64,000 bases of DNA from the NCBI GenBank assembly GCA_030761205.1, contig JAULJL010000027.1:8127001-8191000 (forward strand), given 5' to 3'. Positions 48,105-59,265 of this stretch are shown in pieces. The notes beneath the pieces were generated by a model that was not told the DNA's origin, did no database searches, and saw nothing but the letters and a program-made list of their open reading frames with translations. The stretch's first letter is position 1. Each line of letters begins with the position of its first letter. The DNA comes from Fremontodendron californicum (Eukaryota > Streptophyta > Magnoliopsida > Malvales > Malvaceae). Made by a program: the position numbers and the translations under genes.

Positions 48105-48312
48105 GCAAATTATCATGTTACAAAAAAGTATTTGCAACAATTTTATTACATATTTCTGCTGTGAAAAGTAGTGTGGATCATCTATTGCAACATAAAACTT
48201 TATGTTGCAAAAAGATTTTTTTTTTTTGTAACAAAACATAAATTACTGCAAAAAGATTTTAATTATTTAAAAGAAATTTTGTTGCAAAATATAAAATTCC
48301 TTGTAGTACAGG
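48105..48312 (+). mobile_element. CACTA-like terminus with ttgcaaca subterminal repeats
   Basis: Repeated ttgcaaca/tgcaaaa words in both orientations lead to 'aaaattccttgtagtacagg'. This resembles the 3-prime end of plant CACTA elements (tttcttgtagtg), with repeats in the subterminal zone as that superfamily shows. No transposase is present and the other end is unlocated. Confidence 0.5.
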
Positions 48313-49006
48313 AGTGATCTTTTGAAAATCATGTGACCAAGAACAGCAGCAAAAGGAAGTCTCCAAGAAGCTAACTCTAATGAATTACCTTTGGCAGGCA
48401 GCGGTAGGCATTTGACTATAGTGCTTTGCTAGCTAGAAGACAACATCAGAGGAAAGCAAAACAATCTGCATATTTCATAATAATAAATAAAATAAAATAA
48501 AAACAAAACAAAACAAAAGGTTTGGTAAATTAATGAAACCCGTCAGCTTGTTTTACTTTTGGTTACAAACTGGTTGGTTCCAATTTGACCAAAGTCGACC
48601 CTGATTGAAAATCAAATCAGATCAAGACAGACAATATATATATATAGACCCAATTTGATTTTTTAGTTGGTACTGAATATGAATCTTTTTTTTTTCTGCG
48701 CATGTATCGTGTTACCTGTTATTTATCATGTCGTCATCAGTGCTGCAAATAATTTTTGGGAGGATAATAATATTGTATATGGAACACATGGCACTAAGGC
48801 ATTGCTTAGTAAGGTAGAAAAGCGAGATGATGAAACACTACAAGAATTAAGGTTTTATTAATTCTTAGTTGTATCCGATTAAAGATATGCCATAATTTGA
48901 TTTTAAAAATATGGCATTCACACAAACTGTGAATAATTATTATAAATTATTAGTTTCATATGGATTAAATAGGAAAATACTTGAATGTAACAATCGAAAC
49001 ATTTAC

Positions 49007-50131
49007 CTTTTGATATGCTTCTCGATCTAGTCGTGATCTTATAGTTCGAAGGTCGAACAGAATATCACTACAATCTTTAGGATGACTCCACCTGTTAAAA
49101 AGCATATAAAATCTTAATAGGCTTAATAAAAATACAAGTTTGTACAAAATTAATAAAAATAATCAAGATTATTACATGCTTGCAAGGGGGTATACAGGCG
49201 AAAAATTCTCGCTTGGAGTAAGAAATGGCAGTCGATGCCAAGCCTATGACTGCAGAAGCAGTAAACATCCACCTATGTCATGGCAGTTGGGAACTGTAGC
49301 CCGACACAGTTCTCTATACAAAACTGCCAAACACGTAAAACCCCAACTATAATTTGCTGCGTGCTCTAAATCACGAAGCAATGGAAGATACATTAAATGC
49401 ACCTGACTGCTCGATTTGTCCAGGATTAGCATTCTTCCAATTAAACGTAAAATATATGCTTTATCAGCATATTTTACCTCTTCTTCGCTTGCGTGTTCGG
49501 GGAGATTTTGCAATGACTGCAGCCACGTTTTTGTCACCATTAAGCACTTCAGACACTCTTCTGGAGGTACAATGCCCAATAAGTTTTGGCACTCTTCATT
49601 CCAATCTAGAAGACTTGCGTCTATAACTGGCATGCCATCCACTGGTAGTTCAAGTTGGAGCGCAACATCTTTTAAAGTGATTATGCATTCACCACACGGC
49701 AAATGAAAAGTGTGTGTCTCGGGTCTCCATCGTTCAACCAACGCGCTAATTAAGTCCGGTAGAAGTATACATTGTCGAATTTGACTTGCATAATAAAATC
49801 CAGCACTCTTTAAGTGGTCGATAATAGATGGATGCTGATCTTCGAAAAAAATTCCTCGATCGTAAGACGCAAACAGGGTGATGTTCATATTTAATTAAAT
49901 TAAATAATTATAAAATCATAAAAAAATTAATAATGCAATCTCTTTGAAATATAATTAATTATAAAATTATTATTATAAATAATAATTTTATAATTTTATA
50001 AAAATTAATAACAAAATTAATACAAAATTAATAAAAAAGTAATAATGATAAATTATAAAAAAATTATTAACCTTTTCATATATAACCGCAGATATGTGCT
50101 TATCTTGCAACCTCAATAACGATAAAGCCAT
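49007..50131 (-). pseudogene. Plant mobile domain (MAIN-like) gene with a nonsense codon
   Basis: Exon 1 (50131-50072) reads MALSLLRLQDKHISAVIYEK with a good donor. The main exon (about 49888-49176) contains HPSIIDHLKSAGF, LISALVERWRPETHTFHLP, GECIITLKDVALQLELPVDG, RLIGRMLILDKSSSQVHLMYLP and LCRATVPNCHDIGGCLLLLQ, the plant mobile domain (PMD) shared by MAIN/MAIL proteins and many transposon-captured copies. A small exon follows (49091-49007, WSHPKDCSDILFDLRTIR). A TAG at 49246-49244 sits where the family has Trp (LLQS-W-AW..), with an intact frame beyond it. No convincing acceptor was found for the main exon start. A TATA box (TATAAATA, 50222-50215) lies about 85 bp upstream of the first ATG. 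It looks recently inactivated, or expressed as a short form. Confidence 0.75.
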
Positions 50132-50214
50132 TTGAATTCGTACACTAAGAGAAAATTTTAGAGAGAGAGAGAAGTGTATGAAAATTGGTTTGAAAAAAAT
50201 GAAGGGAAGGGGGG

Positions 50215-50222
50215 TATTTATA
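50215..50222 (-). promoter_or_regulatory. TATA box candidate of the plant mobile domain gene
   Basis: Minus strand TATAAATA in a GC-richer setting (ccatc-TATAAATA-ccccc), 84 bp upstream of the first ATG at 50131. Confidence 0.5.
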
Positions 50223-50369
50223 GATGGGGGGTTGGGGGTGGGATGGCAACGTTCAATTGACCGTTGCCTTTAATTTTATTTTATTTTTATCTTAAAATTA
50301 AAATTTTAAACGGTTACAAATTTGAATTAATTTTTTTAACCGTTGTAAAACATTCAAAATTTTAAATTA

Positions 50370-50430
50370 TTTGAAAAAATAGTTCGGAAGTCGCCATATC
50401 ATATGGCGACTTCCGAACTATTTTTTCAAA
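50370..50430. repeat. Perfect palindrome 1 (30-bp arms, 1-bp centre)
   Basis: Left arm 50370-50399 and right arm 50401-50430 are exact reverse complements around a single C at 50400. The core is gaagtcgccatat-C-atatggcgacttc. It is located about 150 bp upstream of the TATA box of the plant mobile domain gene. Confidence 0.97.
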
Positions 50431-50431
50431 A

Positions 50432-50476
50432 TGTAGGTCAGAAGTCGCCATATGATATGGCGATTTCTGACCTACA
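50432..50476. repeat. Near-perfect palindrome 2 (22-bp arms)
   Basis: tgtaggtcagaagtcgccat onward, arms 50432-50453 and 50455-50476 around G50454, with a single mismatch that would be a G-U pair in RNA. Same gaagtcgccatat core as palindrome 1 but different outer arms. Confidence 0.95.
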
Positions 50477-50506
50477 AAATTGTAATTTTTTTAAAAAATT
50501 AGAAGG

Positions 50507-50533
50507 GAAGTCGTCATATCATATGGCGACTTC
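50507..50533. repeat. Palindrome 3 (13-bp arms)
   Basis: gaagtcgtcatat-C-atatggcgacttc with one mismatch. It shares the core with palindromes 1 and 2; its outer arms are not complementary. Confidence 0.9.
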
Positions 50534-51440
50534 TCATGGCATTTTTTTGGAGCATTTTGATACTTAATTTTGTATTATTGGTAATTTGATAAAAAAAATT
50601 ACAATATTTTGATAATTTTGCCTGTTTATTTATATAATTGTAATTAATTATTCATAATTTAATTTTTTAATCTAACTTAATTATACAAAAAAAAGTAAAT
50701 ACTAAACTAAAAAAGAGTTGTAAGGTTTCTAATTTATTAAATAGCATCATGTCAATATTTAATTTTTTTTACAAACAAGATCAAAATTTAAGAGGGAATT
50801 TAAAAAAGAAAATTTACAAGTACGTCTGAGATTGAATCCTAACCTTATTAGAATTCATCTCCTGGTGAACTATGTAATTTAAGTGATAATTTTATTATAA
50901 TAACAAACTATAAAATATAAAATTAGTTTAATTAATAAGCATAACCCTTTATTAGCTTAAAGAACTTATAAATTATAAATAGCAAACATGACAATCACAA
51001 ACAAAAATATATAAAGTACATAATTTTAATCCAAAACCCAACTCTATATTTAATTATTTTGTGTGTGTATGCATGTAACTATTTATTTATCATTTAATTT
51101 ATCAAATTAAACTTAGTTATACCAAAAAAACAAAAATATATTTTTTATGAAAAAAAAGAAAAATATTATTAACCTCAAGTGAGTTTTTAACATAGGATTA
51201 GTCATTTGATTTATTTATTTTACTTGTACAAAAGAAAGTTACTCGTATTTATATTGTATATGTATATATGATAATAAGTTGTTTAAGGAATGATTATTAT
51301 AATTAATGATCTATTATTTGATTTATTAGTATAATAAGAAAAAATAAATGAATTCGGCTTTAGTGAAAAAACATGTTTTTTTATTATTTATATGCTTACG
51401 TCTCAAAACTAAAAATAAAAAATAAAAATAAAGCAATTAG
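50534..51440. other. AT-rich spacer, nothing recognised
   Basis: Simple AT-rich sequence with short homopolymers; no exon or element end seen. Confidence 0.5.
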
Positions 51441-52957
51441 GTTTTTGCTTCCGCTCCTCAAAGTGCTCTGTGCTTTGCGGAAAGCCTAATCTCTTCTTCA
51501 CAATCAGGTTTTTGGTATAATCCTTTATTTTATTTACTTTACCATTCGATTAAGTGTCTATGCCTTGATTTTGATATTATCTTTCGGTTGTGAAAGAATA
51601 GTGACTTTGGTTGCCTAAAAATTGGATTTGTTATTCTGATAATTTGATTAGAATGCGATGGATATGCTTATCTTCGATTTTGGGCTTGGTCCTAATGCCA
51701 GAGCTTTTGGTGATGTGAGACTTTGTTTGGCTATCTGCATGCTTCCTTTTTTTATATTACGATTCAATGTTCTTCTAAATTGAATGTCCGGGTTCTTTTA
51801 TTTTTCTTTATTTTATTGTTAAAAGATTCTACTCGTTTGATCAATTTAGAAGCTGATTGGTTTTCGTTTTTATATGGGTATGCGGAATTCTGAGGACTCT
51901 TCCTTGGGTAGTAAATATTAGTAATGGAGGATGTTAAGGAGCCGCAAAGTCAATCCCATGGTAATTTTTGAAGCGTATAACATTTCTTTCTGGATATTGA
52001 ATTGTTTGATATTTATGAAGCACATTTTGCAAATGTTGTTGTTCATACATTTAACTTTTTTTTTTAATCTTAGAGGTAGGAATCATTGCATTGCATCAAA
52101 TTCCTTGTACCAATGCTATATTAATAATATCGTTCATTTTAGTTTTTATCCTTATCTTGTCATGTTCTTCGCAGGTCAAGATGATGGGAATGAAATAGTT
52201 ATTGAAAATATTGCATCTGCGCATGGGGAACGACCTCAAGATGCATGTGGACCTCCAAAAGTCGATTCTGAGGTGGAAATATTCTTCATGGAAAAGTAAC
52301 AAAGCAAATCATTAAGTAAGGCCATTGTAACAAGCCATCAAAGTATTCAACATGCTGCTGTAAGTACCAGAAACTTATGAATTGTTGCTTGTTTTCTCTC
52401 TTTGGCCATGCTTTTAGTCGACTATATGAAAAGCCGAAATTCTTATATCACGAACCACCGCCAGTAATTCCTATAAAACCAACATATGTTATGGTTTGAT
52501 CTGGTCTAATTTCAGTTCAATGTTTGGTGCGGTTACACCTTCCCCGCCTGCAACTAGATGCATGAATCTTGTATCTGACTATTTTACTCAACATCTTGAT
52601 AAAGCTATACTAATGAGTAATCTTTATCCTACTAAGTTGAGGTTATATAATGCATAAGTCAGTGGAGGGTGTGATTCTAACAGTTGGCACTTTAGTCATG
52701 TACATGTTGAGAAATTTTGATGATTCTTTTAGCTCATTAATTGAGCAAAATGCTATTTTGGTAACTTTAGATGTTTAGTCCAGTGATTAATTTTGAACTT
52801 TTACTGCTATTTGCTTCATGAAAGTTGTTACTTAGTAGTCTTGTAAGAGGTCAAGGAGCTGTGCTGATTGACTTTAGTTCTCTTATGTATCCCATACATC
52901 TGAGTAACTGCAAATATGAAATGCACTACAGGGCATGGGCTAAAAAGCACAACTTTG
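51440..52957 (+). pseudogene. 5-prime fragment like TWISTED DWARF 1 (FKBP42)
   Basis: A leader exon ending 'caatcag|gttttt' at 51507 is followed by exon 51924-51960 (MEDVKEPQSQSHG) and exon 52175-52359 (QDDGNEIVIENIASAHGE, then PPKVDSEVEI, VTKQIIK, KPSKYSTC), and an exon remnant near 52917-52957 (HYRAWAK). This follows the N-terminus of plant TWD1/FKBP42, an immunophilin-like cochaperone needed for ABCB auxin transporters. It is broken by a one-base shift after EVEI (near 52281), a TAA where the family has GAA or similar (52315-52317), and loss of everything after the start of the FKBP domain. The promoter end and introns are retained, so it is a DNA-level truncated copy. Confidence 0.8.
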
Positions 52958-53459
52958 TATTGTAAAGTTGTACTAGCTTCTAGCAATAACAAATAATCAT
53001 TCCGTTGGTTGCAACTTTTCAGGTTAAATTCTATATTTGCTTTCTTGATCAAGGCAACTTGGGAAATTTGATTGAAGTGATCGTCTTTTCTTTCTTGGAC
53101 AAGGCAGGAACTAAAGATAGAAGCTTATAGTGATCATTGCAATTATTTTTTAATTTTCTCTTGTATTATTTTACTCAAAAATTGAATATATGGTGCAAAG
53201 TCTTGTAAATTGCAATAGGATTCATACTATTGTTTTTAATATTTTAATGGATCTAGATGAGTTTAGTAACTATTGGTGCACATTCTTTATATATTTTTTA
53301 TTTTTAATAATAATAAATATTTTTATTATTGTTATTTTTATTCTAAAAAGAATATTTGTATGTTAAAAGACTCCTTTTAGTGACTATGTTCGTAAATATA
53401 TATATATATTTGAACAATAATATAAATATATATAGCAATATTATATATATTTCATATTA
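52958..53459. other. Spacer after the TWD1-like fragment
   Basis: No further TWD1 exon was recognised. Sequence turns AT-rich after 53280. Confidence 0.4.
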
Positions 53460-53787
53460 AAAATGAGTTTTTATAATGATGACATTTTTGTCACAAGTAG
53501 TTTCAATATTTGTGACTGTGATTTTTAGAAACTAATTGTAACAAATAGAAATCTATTTGTGATAACAAGTTTGTCACTATTATAGATTTTTAGAGTCGAC
53601 AAAATTTGTCACAAAAGATTAGAATTATTATGATGATTTCTTTTAAGTCGTCACTGATAATATAGTGACGGAGTTATTTGTGACAACAAGTGACGACTTG
53701 AAAAAATCGTCACAAACATTTATAGTGACTAAATTCAATGCTTTTTGTGACAATTTTTTCTTTCACTAAAAATACATTTTCTTGTAC
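53460..53787 (+). mobile_element. CACTA-like terminus with tgtgaca/gtcacta subterminal repeats
   Basis: Many copies of tttgtgacaa, gtcacaaa and gtcactat words in both orientations lead to 'acattttcttgtactg', one base from the CACTA 3-prime end ttttcttgtagtg. This is the organisation of a CACTA/En-Spm subterminal region. No CACTACAAGAAAA start was found nearby and no transposase. Confidence 0.6.
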
Positions 53788-54179
53788 TGAAAGGGGGAGA
53801 GCGGTAGAGTGGAAAGAAAATTTTTATTAATGCTTGATAAAAAAAAAAATTTGTTCATTAATTTTCCACACTAATTAAAAAAAAAATAACAAATCCTGAT
53901 AATACAAGTGTCAAATATATGAATACTTAAAAAAAAAAAAAATCCTGATAATACAGGTTTACATTTCTATGTTTCAGTAATCCTTTCTGTACTGTACATC
54001 ATATGCATCAAGGATGATTAGAAACATGCAACAAAACTATATAACATGTTTCAAGGCTTGTGAATTTAGATTATCCCTTTAATTAGCATCAGATAAGCAT
54101 CTTTACTTTACTGACATTGAGGTATCTTGGTGAAAGTGCTTAGTTTTTGGAATTGGAAATGAAAAGATGTACTTGCAAT

Positions 54180-54446
54180 TAGATTCGTTCAAGGATCAAG
54201 TCAGATCATGATTTGAATTTTTTTTTTTATTTTTTTTATTCAAGTCCGGATCGATGGAAAACTCGTATTACTATTTAAAATAATATTAAAATATTTTTAT
54301 ATTTTATAATTAAATTTAAATAAAAAATTATATTTATTAATAAACAGTAATTCGAGTTGAGTCGGATAGATTCAAATTAAAAAAAAATCTCTATCCAAGT
54401 CGAATCTGTCGGACCGAACAGATAATCCGATCCTTGGACAAGTCTA
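54180..54446. mobile_element. Short TIR element, possibly hAT-like
   Basis: Left end 'tagattcgttcaaggatcaa' and right end in reverse complement 'tagacttgtccaaggatcgg' are imperfect inverted repeats. The interior 'ttataattaaatttaaataa' matches 24.95-25.19 and 60.73-61.01 kb. Flanks cttgcaat and ctttcaac could be a worn 8-bp duplication. Confidence 0.55.
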
Positions 54447-54449
54447 CTT

Positions 54450-55224
54450 TCAACTTCCAATATATTGTGAACATCAATTAATGGATTGACAAATACCAAA
54501 ACAGTGCTGCAATGATGCTTTGTGTGCTTTCTTTGTTGGATTGAACTCACTAAATTACAGCACCTTTCTTCTATGAAAGAAAAAAAAAACAATAAAAATT
54601 AGAGCAATTTTCTTTTGACCAAAAAAGTCGGTTTAGATGTAGGCCTACCATTGTTATATTTATCTGGGGAAAAAAAAAAACCTTGTATTTAAACTTTTAA
54701 AGTAATGTTAAAACAAATAGCCTTTTTATTTAAGTTTTGAGAACTTATCACAATTTGAAAATTAATTAGATATTGTAAAAGAGCATGCCTGGTATACATA
54801 AAATCTTAGATACATATGATTGGATGCTCTATGGAAAGCAGTGCATAGCTTGTGAATGGCTAGTGTTATTTTGTTGATTGATGATATCATAATTTCACCA
54901 TAATTTCTCTTCCATGTTTTAATATTTCACCATAATTCCTCTCCTGCTTCTTAGGCTCAAATAAGACCTAAATATTTTCTTATGCAAGAAGGTATGAAAA
55001 GGGTTCAAAGTCATAGGTTGGCTAATCAACTTATTCACCCTTTATCAAAAAATAAATAAAAAAATAGCTAGTCTTTCCATTAAAAAGAGAAAAAAAGAAG
55101 AGTATATTCAGTCTTCTTATTGCTTGTATTTCAGTTGATCATCTTCTCTTTTTTGTTTTTTATTTTATAGCAGAGTACTGCAGAAGTAATTGTGGAAAAC
55201 CATGGTTATAATGTCCAAGTTCAA
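54450..55224. other. Spacer, nothing recognised
   Basis: No supported gene. A short exon-like stretch after 'ttttatag' at 55170-55231 stays open for about 20 codons, but no family was recognised. Confidence 0.35.
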
Positions 55225-55445
55225 GATGGTTAGATTTAATAATTTTAAACATGATACGAAAACATAATATAAAAATAATATGTTTAGTAATCATGATACG
55301 ACATGTTTAAACACGATTAACACGAACGTTTAAAACACATATCGTATTTATATGATTTTAACATATTTAATAATTTATATTTACACAATTAACATAAAAA
55401 AAAAATATAAAATACGACACGCATATTAACATGTCTAATTGATCA
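55225..55445. repeat. Dispersed copy of the 30.6-34.4 kb repeat family
   Basis: Contains acatgatacgaaaacataatat, cacgattaacacgaacgttt and a 'gacacgcatattaacatgtc' end in the style of that family, much diverged. Confidence 0.4.
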
Positions 55446-55529
55446 TTAGGAGGCTATGTAATCCAGGCAGCTTGCTTTTATTGGGATTTTCCTCGTGGTA
55501 TTTCTCAAAGGTTACTTATTTAAGCAATC

Positions 55530-55905
55530 TTTAAAAAATTGGATTGGAGGTCAAATCAGTGAAATTTTTGATTATTGATTTGATCGGTCGAACCGGTTGA
55601 ATCGACTGGTTGCATTAAAAAAAAATTAAATATTAAATAAGTATTAAATATAGTAAATATTTAATAAAAATATGTATTTGACTAATGATACGATCTTTAA
55701 TATAGATTTAAGGGGTTAAAGATTTAAATCTCATCACATACAATAATTTTTTTTTTTTTTTTTAAAGTTTAAAACCGATTTTTTTGAGTTTTTATCGGTT
55801 CAACCAATTTTTTACCGGTTCATAAAATTTTTAATTCGATTATATATACCAAACCGGATAAGCTATCGATTCAATCGATTCGATTAGTCAATCTAGTCTT
55901 TTTTT
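55530..55905. repeat. Dispersed element related to 44725-45090
   Basis: Shares 'ttaaataagtattaaatata', gactaatgatacgatctttaatata and ccggtt/cgattcgatt-rich ends. Likely a decayed non-autonomous DNA transposon. Confidence 0.5.
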
Positions 55906-57642
55906 TTAACACTGTATTTTAGTCACCATGATTTTATAATTAGCATGATATTTTGTCAGTTAGTAAAATATTACTATAAAGCACTGAAGAAAAAAGGTTA
56001 AATTAATTTTAAAGTATACCTGTTAGTTAGTCAAAAGTTTACGCCTTATTGAACGATCAGTGATTCGTCTTCCCACAAAATAATATCATGGGCCACTAAT
56101 ATTTCAAGCCAAAAGAATTTTTTTTTTGACTTTGATTGAATGTATGCAAAGTTTGAGTAGATTCTTTTTTCTGGTATACTATCATCTGTATAATCAAAAA
56201 TAGAGACGACAAAGACTGCTTCACCTACATGCGGCGAGAAGTAGAAGCCTCTTGATTGCTACCTATAAATGGATTATGAAGGCAGAGCAATTTGTTAAGC
56301 AATATATATGTTCCCACAATTGATGAACCAGAATTAAGCACACTATCTTTCACCACAACCATTTCTTTCTTTCTATCTATCATTTTAGATAAAAGCCACC
56401 AAGAAGAATATTCCGTGGCAGTGTTAATTGGCAGGATTTTATAGGGCAGAAAAAGGTGTGCCATTACTGGGAATCTGACTGATTTTTATTGCAATTCTAA
56501 ACCAGTTTGTAGGGTCATTATTCAACAGCTCAAGAATTTAAATAACGTACGTGATAGTATGATTATTATTTTAAGATTTTGATTTTTTTCGTTATTGATA
56601 TTTATTGTCGAGATTATTTATTGTAATTGATCGGGATAATATTCGTTACGTTCACAATCATAATAAACGAGACGCGACCGAAAATACGCTCACAATCGCA
56701 ATTTAAATCCCTAAATTAAATGCTACAAATTAAGTACTGTGGCAAGAATTCTTTAAAAAATAAACTTTTAAATGAGCAATTGTTCCTTATGCTTGTTTTT
56801 GCAGAGAACATGTCCCTTTGGTTGGACTGAAGTGAGGAAAAAAGCCTCAACTCCCATTTTCAACAGTGTTCACGTCTGTTACAATTCTTTTCAATCTTTT
56901 AGAGCATAATAATCTGCTGTTCAAATGGAAACTTATATCAACAGTAAGATTTTCCCACAGGATTAACCAAGTATTCAAGTGGGTAGAGTACTCCCGACAT
57001 TATCTGCCTAGCTAGTTTCAAATTCCTGAAACTGATCACCTGGTAATCGATTAAAGAGCAGCCTAATGGTTGATAATTACCCACAATACATTAAAAAAAA
57101 TGATAATACTTCTAAATAAGCTCTGGTTCAGTATAAATATTGCAACTTTTTTTACTCAATTACATGAAAGTTGAAACCAAGGCCTCAGCAAGCTATTCAA
57201 AGACCTATTGATTATATGACATGCTTCTAGACCGAGCTGTTCCGAAGCAAACATACGTGGCTGAGATAGAGAAGTGCTTGAAATTTACTTGTTTTAATCA
57301 TAAACGTATCTCTAAAGTGCAAGGAATCAATCAAAAATTTTGACAGATAAGATAAGTACACAAATGCTAGCCCCACAAGCTTGCAGAATGGGAATTTTCA
57401 GAAAGACTCCATTGTGGCTCTGTGCCTGAAAGAACACACTTTCACTGGTTTGGAACAATGTGACAGTCTATGTCCATATCAGTCCTTGCAAGGCAAGCAA
57501 TGGCTAATCCAAGTTTTATCTATACAAAGCAGAAAATGAAGCAAAAAGTAGCAAACACCTTCTGCAGAATATATTTACCAAGTCAAAATAGGCCTCAGGA
57601 TTTTGATAGTGGCATTGACAAGCTATCATTTGGTATTTTAGC
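55906..57642. other. Spacer, nothing recognised
   Basis: Somewhat less AT-rich than most spacers here, but no reading frame matches a family I recognise. The 79-codon minus-strand frame at 56225-56464 has no recognisable domain. Confidence 0.4.
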
Positions 57643-57824
57643 TATACTGCTCTTACTTTTCATTTTTCTTAAAATATTCGTGTCTGATACATATCCGTAC
57701 ATAAGTATGGGGATATGATCCTCCAAGATCCCTCCACATACATGAAAAATTTAGAAAAAAATAAACATACCTGTGTCGGACACATATTCATATTCAACAC
57801 TCACTCCCCGAATCCGAATAACAT
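57643..57824 (-). mobile_element. Short TIR MITE, copy 3
   Basis: In reverse complement it reads atgttattcggattcgggga...aagaaaaatgaaaagtaagagc, matching copies 1 and 2 across the length. Ends have diverged and no target duplication is visible. Confidence 0.7.
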
Positions 57825-58353
57825 GACATTTTAGTGCTGGACTAGGATCCAACTCTAGTTCTAAGGATGAAGATGGGAAGATCATAGAGGACATTGAGAT
57901 TTGAGAAGGAGTTGTGAGTGGACAAGTTTATTCTTGGTATATTCCATTTTTTTCGCAAATCACTTTTACAATGTAGTGTCTGATCTATGATCATCATACC
58001 CTAATTGACAAGCCTTAGTGGTGGAGGCACTAAAACCTTCATATTGATTTAAACCATAGGTGTTATAGAGGTCTTTACTCTTGAGACAAGTCACAACTCA
58101 GGGATGAACCTTCCTGGTGCATGCAGAGGCTATTTATAAGACTTATTAATGCTAAACTAATTAAGAATTAATCTCAAATTAACCGGTTGGAGTTGGCCTT
58201 GTTTGCATTATCACATTTTAGTTAGTTGATTGATTTTATTAATTTCCACTTTTTGCCTTTTCAAAGAACTAATAAAATTGTCTTCTTATAGTTGAAGAAT
58301 GCTTCATACTAATTAAGTTTATGCTCTTAGTAATGATGATGACGATTTCAGGC

Positions 58354-58405
58354 AATGTTACTCGGATTTGGAGTGAGTGTCGAATATGGATATATGTCTA
58401 ATACG

Positions 58406-58443
<38 letters not shown>

Positions 58444-58553
58444 TAATGTTTTTTCATATATATTTAGAGTATCATACCCAATACTTATGTTCAAATATAT
58501 GTCAGGTGTCAAACATTAATAATTTAAGAAAAATGAAAAGTTCGAGTAACATA
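58354..58553 (+). mobile_element. Short TIR MITE, copy 4, with internal (TA)n
   Basis: atgttactcggatttggagt to ttcgagtaacat. The usual interior is present but interrupted by a (TA)n expansion at 58409-58441. It lies about 530 bp from copy 3 in opposite orientation. Confidence 0.75.
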
Positions 58554-59034
58554 CCGTATTGTTCAATGACCTGGTGTTTAAACCATAGCAAAGGGGATCT
58601 GTTGCACCCCATTTGCTCTCTCTCACCATGGGAAAAAAAAAAAACGATATAGACAGACATGCACTTGACTTTTCTGATGTTGAACGTTACTTATATTTTT
58701 TTCTCTCAAAACAGTCTAAACCATTTCTTGATTTGGTCCACGCAAGATTACTGTACTCCAGGAAATAGCAAACAATATATAGGACTAACTTCTAAGCATT
58801 TAGCAGCATTTTCAAGCTGCAGAACTAAGGGCTTTGCAAAATATATCTAAGCCTAAATGAAGTTTTAAATAAGCTGTAGCACGTATTGTCTTGTGAAAGC
58901 TTTAGAAACTAATGCCATATTTGGTAGGGAATGAGAATAGAAGTGAAAAGATTTAAAATTGTCTGGAGTAACGGATAACGAATTTTTCTTTTTGACCAAT
59001 CTCAATTCTCAAGTTTGCTTCCTTACAGTATTTA
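58554..59034. other. Spacer, nothing recognised
   Basis: No gene or element end seen. Confidence 0.4.
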
Positions 59035-59265
59035 TAAACTCGACAATCCGTATATTCGTGTCATGTATTCGTATTATTTTTTCGTGTCATAATCATGTTC
59101 AAGATATTATATAATTATATAAATTTTGATATGTTAATAATTCATGTTATATAGATTTTGATACATTCGTATATTCTTTTTGTGTTTGTGTTATTTTTTC
59201 GTCTCGTATCGTGCTTTGTGTCATATTTTAATTATTTTTCCATCTCATGTCCAAAATTGTCAGAT
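59035..59265 (-). repeat. Dispersed inverted copy of the 30.6-34.4 kb repeat family
   Basis: 'gtattcgtattattttttcg', taataattcatgttatatag and gttattttttcgtctcgtatc match the array family in reverse complement. Confidence 0.6.

Noticed and set aside
49354..49706. Plus-strand frames of 90-96 codons
   Set aside because: Antisense of the PMD domain exon.
56225..56464. 79-codon minus-strand frame
   Set aside because: Protein-like composition but no family recognised and no promoter or splice support.
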